From positions 1 to 18,760 of the forward strand of contig JAFYAB010000142.1 of assembly GCA_017540945.1 (NCBI GenBank): a stretch of DNA of 18,760 bases. Reading direction: 5' to 3'. The stretch comes from Oscillospiraceae bacterium (lineage in GTDB: Bacteria > Bacillota_A > Clostridia > Oscillospirales > Oscillospiraceae). The number at the start of each line of letters is the position of its first letter. Within the stretch, counting starts at the first letter, position 1. The position numbers were made by a program, and so were the translations under genes. The notes beneath the pieces are model-generated. The model ran no database searches, was not told the DNA's origin, and saw only the letters and a list, made by a program, of their open reading frames with translations. Below, one piece after another: positions 8,128 to 13,627 of the stretch.

Positions 8128-8154
8128 AACGAGACAGGGATGAAAAAGGTCACA
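8128..8154 (-). promoter_or_regulatory. Putative ECF-sigma promoter of SLH gene
   Basis: On the minus strand TGTGACC (8154-8148), exactly 16 bases, then CGTT followed by ATAC (8131-8124). The same -35, spacing and CGTT occur on the plus strand at 8186-8212. The predicted transcript start is about 55-60 bases before the ATG. Confidence 0.65.
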
Positions 8155-8196
8155 GGGAGCGGAAAAAATTTATTTTTCTCATACCTGTGACCTTTT
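8144..8196. repeat. 13-bp inverted repeat between SLH and sigma genes
   Basis: AAAAGGTCACAGG (8144-8156) is perfectly inverted as CCTGTGACCTTTT (8184-8196) around a 27-base AT-rich centre. The arms carry the two predicted divergent -35 elements. Confidence 0.85.
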
Positions 8197-8212
8197 GTCC
8201 TGCTGGATCGTT
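8186..8212 (+). promoter_or_regulatory. Putative autoregulated promoter of ECF sigma operon
   Basis: TGTGACC (8186-8192), exactly 16 bases, then CGTT (8209-8212) followed by GTATAAAT. An AAC/GAC-type -35 plus CGT-type -10 is the usual ECF pattern. It lies about 85 bases before the chosen sigma start. Confidence 0.65.
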
Positions 8213-8297
8213 GTATAAATAATCAAGCTTGAAAACGGAAACGCGAACCGTTATAATCAAGGGGCGATTTATCGGACGAGCGAGGAGATACAGACCC

Positions 8298-8780
8298 ATG
8301 GAATTGGAATTTGAACAGCTGGTGCGGGAGCTGAGCCCGTCCCTGTTTCGGCTGGCTGTGAGCTACACCGGCATCCGGGAGGACGCGGAGGACGCGGTGC
8401 AGGAGGCCTTTCTGAAATACCTCCGCGGCGGCAGGCGCTTCGACAGCCCGGAGGAGGCCCGGCGCTATCTCATGACCGCCGTGGCCAACCAGTGCAGGGA
8501 CCTGCTGAAAAGCGCCGCCCGTCGGCGGAACCGGGCCCTGGAGGAGGCGGAGCGCTTCGCCGCCCCGGCGGAGGACCCGGACACCCGGCTGGAGGTGCAG
8601 CGGGCCCTGCAGGCCCTGGACCCCAAATACCGGGGTGTGGTGTATCTCTTCTATTATGAGGACTACCCCGTAAAGCGCATTGCCCAATGTCTGGGGCTGA
8701 CCCAGACCACCGTCCGCACCCGGCTGGACCGGGCCAGAAAACAGCTGAAGCAATTGTTGGGAGGGGAAGACTGTGGCTGA
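8298..8780 (+). CDS. ECF-type RNA polymerase sigma factor (sigma-70 family)
   Basis: 160 residues, normal ECF length. Region 2 spans about 5-75, with YTGIREDAEDAVQEAFLKYL (23-42) and the region 2.4-like YLMTAVANQCRDLL. Region 4 spans about 100-155: LDPKYRGVVYLFYYEDYPVKRIA followed by the helix-turn-helix LGLTQTTVRTRLDRARKQLK. There is no region 3, as expected. ATG 8298 is preceded by GAGGAG; an in-frame TTG at 8229 would leave almost no 5' leader after the predicted promoter and adds a stretch unlike the family. It overlaps the downstream membrane gene by eight bases, the typical sigma/anti-sigma layout. The predicted promoter matches that of the divergent SLH gene. Confidence 0.93.
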   Translation: MELEFEQLVRELSPSLFRLAVSYTGIREDAEDAVQEAFLKYLRGGRRFDSPEEARRYLMTAVANQCRDLLKSAARRRNRALEEAERFAAPAEDPDTRLEVQRALQALDPKYRGVVYLFYYEDYPVKRIAQCLGLTQTTVRTRLDRARKQLKQLLGGEDCG

Positions 8781-9453
8781 CGAAAAGCAAAAGATCAAGG
8801 GATATTTCGACGGCGTGCAGCCCTCGGAGGACTTCACCCGGCGGCTTTTGGAGCTGGAGCAGAGGGAGCGGCCCCCGGAAGCGGCTCCCCGGCCCATCCC
8901 CCTCCGGCGGCGCTGGGCCCCAGCGGCCATTGCCGCCGTGATGGTGCTGGTGAGCCTGGCGGGGCTGCGGCTGCTGGAGCAAAGTCGGCCCGAGCCCCTG
9001 CCCACCGGGACGGAGCGCGCCGCCTCCGATACGGTCACGGAGACAGCAGGCACGAAGCCCGTGGAAGGGATCACGGATTCCACCATGCCGGGCACAGACC
9101 CGCTTCCCCCGGTCACGGAGCCCATCCCGCCGGTCACGGAGCCCATCCCGCCGTTCACGGAGCCGCCCGTCCCCGGCACGCCGGATGGCGAATACGTCAA
9201 CGGCGATCGTCTGGGCTGGGACTACGCCCTGCAGCGGCAGGAGGGCCGGGTCCTGCTCCGGGTCACCGACCGGGCCAGCGGCGAAGGCTGCAGCCTGGAC
9301 ATCACCGACCAATGGAAAGAGGAGGGCTTCTATGAGGGCCGCGCCGCCTTCTTCGGCCTGGAGCGGGACTACCGCGTCTTCCTCCCGGAGGGCCCTCAGG
9401 AAGAGGGCTGTATGCTGCTGGTCACAATATCAGAAAACGATACCTTGCCCTGA
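8773..9453 (+). CDS. One-TM putative anti-sigma factor with extracytoplasmic domain
   Basis: 226 residues starting at GTG 8773 inside the end of the sigma gene, after GGGAGGGGAAGA. The N-terminal ~48 residues are cytoplasmic and charged (YFDGVQPSEDFTRRLLELEQ), the position where anti-sigma factors hold their sigma. One membrane segment lies at about 49-68, after the positive stop RRR. A Ser/Thr/Pro linker follows, with two exact 21-base DNA repeats encoding PVTEPIP (110-136). A beta-rich outer domain of about 90 residues (139-226) carries Cys173 and Cys213, which could pair. No zinc-anti-sigma HxxxCxxC motif is visible. I do not recognise the outer domain; the role is inferred from layout. 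The stop codon lies inside a terminator hairpin. Confidence 0.75.
   Translation: MADEKQKIKGYFDGVQPSEDFTRRLLELEQRERPPEAAPRPIPLRRRWAPAAIAAVMVLVSLAGLRLLEQSRPEPLPTGTERAASDTVTETAGTKPVEGITDSTMPGTDPLPPVTEPIPPVTEPIPPFTEPPVPGTPDGEYVNGDRLGWDYALQRQEGRVLLRVTDRASGEGCSLDITDQWKEEGFYEGRAAFFGLERDYRVFLPEGPQEEGCMLLVTISENDTLP
9109..9163 (+). repeat. Tandem 21-base repeat in anti-sigma linker
   Basis: Two exact copies (9109-9129 and 9130-9150) and a partial third (from 9151) encode the Pro/Thr-rich linker PVTEPIP. Copy number is a likely site of length variation between strains (inference). Confidence 0.8.
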
Positions 9454-9474
9454 AGCAGGACAAGGTATCGTTTT
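9434..9474. terminator. Bidirectional terminator overlapping anti-sigma gene end
   Basis: A 14-bp perfect stem AAAACGATACCTTG (9434-9447) / CAAGGTATCGTTTT (9461-9474), followed by further T. The TGA stop at 9451-9453 lies in the loop. Both strands give T-rich tails, suiting the convergent M29 gene ending at 9571. Confidence 0.85.
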
Positions 9475-9521
9475 TACTTCCAGGAGATATTCGGCGTTTT
9501 GCGTTATCCCCCGTGCGGGAA

Positions 9522-9547
9522 GGCGGACGGCAAGGTGCCGTCCCTAC
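9522..9547 (-). repeat. GTAGGG-family short hairpin
   Basis: On the minus strand GTAGGG leads a stem GGACGGCA / TGCCGTCC with loop CCT. It lies in the 117-base gap between the convergent anti-sigma and M29 genes. Confidence 0.75.
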
Positions 9548-9570
9548 AGGCGGGGGCGTCCCGGGCGGGA

Positions 9571-10794
9571 TCAGAAGGCCCAGCGGCCCTTGCGGAAGAT
9601 GGGGACGGTCTTGCCGTCCCGGGTGACGGCGTCGATGTCCAGGCCCTCGTAGCCGATCATGAAGTCCACGTGGATCATGGAGTCGTTGATGCCCAGCTTG
9701 CGGCACTCCTCCAGGCTCTTGCTCTCGAAGTCCTTGATGGTGTCGGCGAAGCCCCGGCCCATGGCCAGATGGCAGGCGGCGTTTTCGTCAAAGAGGGTTT
9801 CATAGAACAGCAGGCCGGACTCGGAGATGGGGGAATCCACGGGCACCAGCGCGCACTCGCCCAGGAAGGCGGCGCCCTCGTCCATGGTGACCATCTTCTT
9901 CAGCAGCTCCTCGTTGCGCTCGGCGTGGACCTCCACGGCCTTGCCGTTCTCGAAGCGCAGGGAGAAATTCTCGATCAGCTGGCCCTGGTAGGACAGGGGC
10001 TTGGTGGCGTAGACGATGCCCTCGGCCTTGCCCCGCATGGGGGAGATGAAGCATTCCTCGGTGGGGATGTTGGGATTGAAGAAGACGCCGCTCAGGGTGC
10101 GGTCGCCGCCGCCCTTGAACTCGGCCTCGGGGATCATGCCCACGGTGAGGTCGGTGCCGTTCTCACCCTTGTAGCGGAGCTCGGCAATGCCCAGGCTGTT
10201 GAGATAGGCGCAGCGGTCGTGCAGATCCTGGTTGTGGGCGTCCCAGGCGGCCACGGGGTCCTCGGTGACCCGGGAGGTGAAGAGAATGGCCTCCCACAGC
10301 TTCTCCATGGCGCGGCTCCTGGACAGCGTGGGGAAGAGCTTCTTGGCCCAGGCGGGACCGGGCACCGCGGCGATGCACCATTGATACTTGTTGTCCATCT
10401 GGTCCCGGTAGGGCTTGATGATGGGATAGCGCTTTTTGCCGGCCTTGGCCATCTTCTCCTGGTTGATTCCCTTGAGACCGTCGGGGTCCTCGGAGGCCAG
10501 GTAAATCCGGCAGGGCAGGGTATCCACGTAATGCTGGAGCCGGGCCTTTTCCCACTCCTCTACCTTGGACAGGCTGGTGACGCTGCGATGGCGGTAGTGG
10601 AGCTTGGTCAGAGGCTGGTAATTGAAGTCCACCGTGACCTTTTTGGCCCCGGCCTTGTAGCATTCGTCCACCAGCAGCTCCACAAACTTGGGCTGGTCCA
10701 GATCGCAGTTGATGATAACGTCCTGGCCCTTCTGGATGTTGACGCCGACCCGGGCGATGAGGCGGGCATACTTGCGCAGGATGGTTTGCTTCAT
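9571..10794 (-). CDS. M29 family metallo-aminopeptidase
   Basis: 407 residues, the normal size for the AmpS/aminopeptidase T (M29) family, cytosolic dimeric two-metal enzymes that remove N-terminal residues from peptides. The family's metal ligands are in place: Glu in NPNIPTEE (240-247), Glu313 in FLGECALV, His342 in ENAACHLAMG, and His375/Asp377 in SMIHVDFMIG (372-381). The C-terminus GKTVPIFRKGRWAF is also typical. The frame is open for 48 codons further upstream through a repeat hairpin; ATG 10794 is chosen because AAGGAG precedes it at the right distance and it begins MKQTILRKYARLI as in the family. It is the last gene of a minus-strand group after ung and the lipoprotein, but is separated by repeats. 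Confidence 0.94.
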   Translation of the reverse strand: MKQTILRKYARLIARVGVNIQKGQDVIINCDLDQPKFVELLVDECYKAGAKKVTVDFNYQPLTKLHYRHRSVTSLSKVEEWEKARLQHYVDTLPCRIYLASEDPDGLKGINQEKMAKAGKKRYPIIKPYRDQMDNKYQWCIAAVPGPAWAKKLFPTLSRSRAMEKLWEAILFTSRVTEDPVAAWDAHNQDLHDRCAYLNSLGIAELRYKGENGTDLTVGMIPEAEFKGGGDRTLSGVFFNPNIPTEECFISPMRGKAEGIVYATKPLSYQGQLIENFSLRFENGKAVEVHAERNEELLKKMVTMDEGAAFLGECALVPVDSPISESGLLFYETLFDENAACHLAMGRGFADTIKDFESKSLEECRKLGINDSMIHVDFMIGYEGLDIDAVTRDGKTVPIFRKGRWAF

Positions 10795-10838
10795 GGTGTT
10801 TGTCTCCTTATGATGATTTATTACATGATCAGCAAATT

Positions 10839-10963
10839 CGGATTTGTAGGGATCTTTCTTTCGTAGGGGCCGATGCCCACATCGGCCCTCACACCGATAC
10901 GGGAAAGGGCCGATGTGGGCATCGGCCCCTACGGGCATTTTCGCAACATCCCTACAAATCCCG
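10839..10963. repeat. Nested inverted repeats: GTAGGG double hairpin (copy 2) inside an outer repeat
   Basis: The inner part (10863-10889 against 10906-10932) is the same exact 27-bp inverted repeat as at 2271-2342, with a 16-base spacer. The outer part is CGGATTTGTAGGGAT (10839-10853) inverted as ATCCCTACAAATCCCG (10948-10963) with one extra G. The outer module resembles ATCGGGATTTGT at 511-522 and its inverted form at 702-712. Confidence 0.85.
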
Positions 10964-10980
10964 ATCTACGCGCTTCGGAC

Positions 10981-11331
10981 CTATTGCCCCCGCTGATAGA
11001 CGACCTCCTTGCCGCTGCCGGTCAGGGTGAGGGTGCTTTCCGTGAGGGCGTAGGTGTAGACGCGGTCCTTCGTGTTCGGATCGGTAAAATCGACGGAGAG
11101 TTTGTTCCCCTCCGTGCTCCAGCGGCCCTCCAGGGTGGCGTAGGGCTTGCCCCGGTATTGCAGATCCACCGTGGCCGTGCCGTCCTCCCGGAGGATCAGG
11201 GTCTCCACAAAGTCCCGGCCCTCGGTGTATTGGCCTTCGTTGACCCAGGCGCCGGTCAGGGCAGGGGCTTTTTCCCCGCAGGCGGCCAAAATCAGACAGA
11301 GCAAAGTGAGGCAGGCAAACAGACGTTTCAT
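10981..11331 (-). CDS. Small lipoprotein
   Basis: 116 residues with a clear lipoprotein signal: MKRLFACLTLLCLILAAC, lipobox LAAC, with Cys18 as the predicted lipidated residue and so anchored on the outer face of the membrane. The mature part is about 98 residues, rich in beta-strand patterns (LTGAWVNE, TATVDLQYRG, ATLEGRWSTEGNKLSVDF, YTYALTESTLTLTG). This repeated GxW/EGxW pattern is seen in small lipocalin-like or DUF-type lipoproteins of Clostridia, but I cannot assign a function. Start ATG 11331 follows AAAGGATG. It lies 28 bases after the ung stop on the same strand, so cotranscription is plausible. The stop lies just outside the repeat block at 10839-10963. Confidence 0.8.
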   Translation of the reverse strand: MKRLFACLTLLCLILAACGEKAPALTGAWVNEGQYTEGRDFVETLILREDGTATVDLQYRGKPYATLEGRWSTEGNKLSVDFTDPNTKDRVYTYALTESTLTLTGSGKEVVYQRGQ

Positions 11332-11348
11332 GAGGCCATCCTTTCGGG

Positions 11349-11374
11349 AAGCCTTCCCCTCAAAGGGAAGGCTT
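11349..11374. repeat. AAGCCTTCCC hairpin at ung 3' end
   Basis: A 10-bp stem AAGCCTTCCC (11349-11358) / GGGAAGGCTT (11365-11374). It supplies the last ung codons (KPSL) and its TGA stop. It resembles the ends of the element at 538-695. Confidence 0.7.
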
Positions 11375-12319
11375 TGGAGCGGTCCAGTCGATGGGGGCTT
11401 CGCCGTGGGCGGCGAGGAAGGCGTTGATCCGCGAAAAGGGCTTGCTGCCGAAAAAGCCCCGATAGGCGGACAGGGGGCTGGGATGGGGGGCGCTGAGGAT
11501 CAGGCGGGGAGGCGGACAGGTGACAGGTGACAAGGGACAGGAATCGTCCCCCAATTCTGTCATTCTGAGCGAAGCGAAGAATCCGCATCCCCCGTCCCCT
11601 GCTGCCTCTTCGGAGCCGGGAACGGCGTGGCGCACACTGTGCGCCGCTGCAGGCGCTTCTGATGCCTGATGCCTGAACTCTTCAGAGTCACGAAGTATGC
11701 CTGATGCCTCGTCGGAAGCGTCTGCCTCGGGCTGGCGGCCAATGGCCGCCCCTACGGCGGTGGCGTAGGCTTTTTGGGCGGGAGCGCCCCAGAGGACGAA
11801 GGCGATGGGCTGGGGGAGGCGGGAGACGGCGGCCAGGATCTCGGTCGTCAGAGCCTGCCAGCCCAGGTTCTTATGGCTGTTGGCCCGACCCGCCGCCACG
11901 GTCAGCACCGTGTTCAGCAGCAGGACGCCCTGGGCGGCCCAGGGGCTCAGATCGCCGGTTTCCGGGGTGGGGCGGCCCAGGTCGGTCTCCAGCTCCCTGT
12001 AAATATTCCGCAGGGAGGGGGGCAGCTTCACGCCGGAGCGCACCGAGAAGGCCAGACCCATGGCCTGGTCCGGTTCATGATAGGGGTCCTGGCCCAGGAT
12101 CACCACCCGGACCCGCTCCGGCGGGGTCAGCCGGAGGGCGGCAAACCAGTCAGCCCGGGGCGGATAGACGGTCTCCAGCTCCGCCGCGGCCTCCGCCACC
12201 GCCAGGGTCCGGCGGTGGGGCTCCCGGGCAAAGGGCCGGGACAGCAGGGCGTCCCAGGCGGGGGGGAGGGAAAATTGAGGATTCAGAATTGAGAATTGAG
12301 AATTGTCGGGGGGGCTCAT
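11360..12319 (-). CDS. ung: Uracil-DNA glycosylase with repeat-derived insertion
   Basis: A family-1 UDG that cuts uracil from DNA to start base-excision repair. It has 319 residues against about 220-230 usual. Intact motifs: water-activating GQDPYH (76-81, Asp78), GLAFSV (88-93), GVLLLNTVLTV (131-141), FVLWGAPAQK (174-183) and the catalytic/intercalation loop APHPSPLSAYRGFFG (277-291, His279). Between AQK and HPSPLSA the family has about 16 residues; here there are about 95. The extra ~80 residues (about 189-270, DNA 11510-11755) are encoded by repeat DNA with no stop or frame shift. Residues 6-18 (NSQFSILNPQFSL) and the last four residues also come from repeat-like DNA. ATG 12319 overlaps the xpaC-like stop as ATGA, implying coupled translation. 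Activity is uncertain but the gene is not obviously broken. Confidence 0.9.
   Translation of the reverse strand: MSPPDNSQFSILNPQFSLPPAWDALLSRPFAREPHRRTLAVAEAAAELETVYPPRADWFAALRLTPPERVRVVILGQDPYHEPDQAMGLAFSVRSGVKLPPSLRNIYRELETDLGRPTPETGDLSPWAAQGVLLLNTVLTVAAGRANSHKNLGWQALTTEILAAVSRLPQPIAFVLWGAPAQKAYATAVGAAIGRQPEADASDEASGILRDSEEFRHQASEAPAAAHSVRHAVPGSEEAAGDGGCGFFASLRMTELGDDSCPLSPVTCPPPRLILSAPHPSPLSAYRGFFGSKPFSRINAFLAAHGEAPIDWTAPKPSL
11510..11756. repeat. Composite repeat block inside ung
   Basis: It contains, left to right: GACAGGTGACAGGTGACA-type direct repeats (11514-11540); TGTCATTCTGAGCGAAGCGA followed by AGAATCC (11558-11585), a string I recall as widespread in Firmicute intergenic DNA; TGATGCCTGATGCC repeats (about 11657-11708); and a minus-strand GTAGGG-family hairpin GGCGGCCA / TGGCCGCC (11735-11756). 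All are noncoding-type modules found elsewhere, here read in frame. Confidence 0.75.
12270..12305. repeat. AATTGAG direct-repeat tract within ung 5' end
   Basis: Repeated AATTGAG/AATTCAGAATTGAG units encode NSQFSILNPQFSL of ung on the minus strand. A similar tract is intergenic at 7191-7222. Confidence 0.65.
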
Positions 12320-13437
12320 TTCAGATTTCCCGTGACGGCGGAGACGATCTCGTCCTCCTTCAGGCCGTCCTTGTGGAGCATCTTGCGCATCACGTCGATG
12401 TCGGCGGTGATATCCACCACGTCGTCCTCAAAGAGCTTGTCCAGCTGCTTTTCGTAGCCGTCGGCCAGCTCGTCCAGGGCGTGATTGATCTTCTGCTTGG
12501 CCTCCTTGATGGAGGCGGTCTCCACCCCCTGGGCCTCCAGCCGGGCATAGCTCTCCAGGGCCTTCAGGGTGGTGGGCAGGTAGTAGTTCATGAAGTTGTA
12601 GAGCTGGGGCTCCTTCTCGGGCCGCTGCTCCAGAATGGCGAAGATTTTTTTGGTCAGGTCCTCGATGCGGTTGATCTTCCGGCTGACCTCCTCGTCGGCG
12701 ATCAGGTCGTTGTCGGCCCGGATCTGCCGCAGGATGCGGTCGTTGCGGGGGATGGCCTCCTCCTTTTTCTCCTCGGGCTTCACGGCCTGGCTTTCGCTGT
12801 ACTCGGTCATCATCAGCCGGTAGGTCTTCAGATCCAGCCAGGCGGGCTGGAGGATGCCCCGGGAGATCATCTCCCGCAGATCCTTGATGACCTTGTGGTA
12901 GTCGATGCCCATGACGTCCGCCAGATAGTGGATGGGGACGGCCTGCTTGTCGCCGATGAGCTTCAGATAGTTCTCAAAGCGCTGGGCCTTCTTCTTGCGG
13001 ATGTTGCCGTAGATGCCGGCCACCAGGCCCGCCGCGGCGATGCAGAGGGAGACCACCGGGGTGATGAGACCCGAGAAGGAGAAGCCGGTGTCCAGCATCT
13101 CCAGGCCGGAGCTGACCGCGCCCACCACGCCCATGGCGGCCACGATGGCGCCGATGGCGGTGATCAGAGCCCCGTGCTTCGGCATGCCGTTGACGTGCTT
13201 CTTCTGCTCCGGCACCTCGGCCACGGGCTTGTTCACCGGGCCTCTGATATCCAGGTCCTGAATGGACTTTTTGAGGTCCACGCTGCCGCCGATGTTGGGC
13301 AGAATGTCCATGGCGTTGGCGATCAGCACGCCCACGCCCACCGGGGCGCTGATGCCCAGGCACAGCAGGGCGAGGCCGATGAAATTCCACCGCCGCTTGC
13401 TGCGGGCCTTGCGCTCTTTGGTTTCGTTGTATGTCAT
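12316..13437 (-). CDS. XpaC family membrane protein
   Basis: 373 residues of the XpaC family, named for 5-bromo-4-chloroindolyl phosphate hydrolysis in Bacillus; the true function is unknown. Membrane segments lie at about 18-43, 88-108 and 120-144. A cytoplasmic winged-helix-like segment follows (RFENYLKLIGDKQAVPIHYL, then KVIKDLREMISRGIL, about 153-200). The family's helical C-terminal domain has ADNDLIADEEVSRKI, FMNYYLPTTLKALESYARL (282-300), EKQLDKLFEDD and IDVMRKMLHKDGL. ATG 13437 is preceded by GGGAGG; an in-frame start 15 codons earlier lies almost at the predicted transcript start and is unlikely. The partner often seen next to XpaC, a TelA-like toxic-anion protein, is not in the window. 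The stop overlaps the ung start by four bases. Confidence 0.88.
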   Translation of the reverse strand: MTYNETKERKARSKRRWNFIGLALLCLGISAPVGVGVLIANAMDILPNIGGSVDLKKSIQDLDIRGPVNKPVAEVPEQKKHVNGMPKHGALITAIGAIVAAMGVVGAVSSGLEMLDTGFSFSGLITPVVSLCIAAAGLVAGIYGNIRKKKAQRFENYLKLIGDKQAVPIHYLADVMGIDYHKVIKDLREMISRGILQPAWLDLKTYRLMMTEYSESQAVKPEEKKEEAIPRNDRILRQIRADNDLIADEEVSRKINRIEDLTKKIFAILEQRPEKEPQLYNFMNYYLPTTLKALESYARLEAQGVETASIKEAKQKINHALDELADGYEKQLDKLFEDDVVDITADIDVMRKMLHKDGLKEDEIVSAVTGNLK

Positions 13438-13487
13438 GGAAGAACCTCCCTGATCAGTATCCATAGGCCGCAATCGGGCCAACTCTT

Positions 13488-13516
13488 ATTCTATCGCAAA
13501 AAACGCCGCCTGTAAA
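13488..13516 (-). promoter_or_regulatory. Sigma-A-type promoter of xpaC-like/ung group
   Basis: On the minus strand TTTACA (13516-13511), a 17-base spacer and TAGAAT (13493-13488), about 50 bases before the xpaC-like ATG. Confidence 0.75.
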
Positions 13517-13558
13517 GGGATTGTTGCCCATTTTGAATGTAAATTTTCTGTTTTCTCA

Positions 13559-13587
13559 TTGACAAGCCGGGGAAATGGTGGTAAAGT
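13559..13587 (+). promoter_or_regulatory. Sigma-A-type promoter of pfk
   Basis: TTGACA (13559-13564), 17 bases, TAAAGT (13582-13587). The -10 is weak but the -35 is consensus; the pfk ATG is about 40 bases downstream. Confidence 0.7.
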
Positions 13588-13627
13588 GAGGGCCGGATAA
13601 CAATTCTTTCTTTGGAGGAACTACACT

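Noticed and set aside
8229..8297. N-terminal extension of the ECF sigma factor from TTG 8229
   Set aside because: It would start only a few bases after the predicted transcript start, has no ribosome site, and the added residues do not look like region 2.
10795..10938. 48-codon N-terminal extension of the M29 aminopeptidase
   Set aside because: It is translated from the hairpin repeat; ATG 10794 has AAGGAG and matches the family start.
11510..11756. ung called as a pseudogene
   Set aside because: The frame is intact and all catalytic motifs are present; loss of activity cannot be claimed from sequence alone.
11704..13515. Plus-strand open frame opposite ung and the XpaC-like gene
   Set aside because: Antisense shadow: Arg/Pro/Gly-rich translation, no ribosome site, and both minus-strand genes have strong family motifs.
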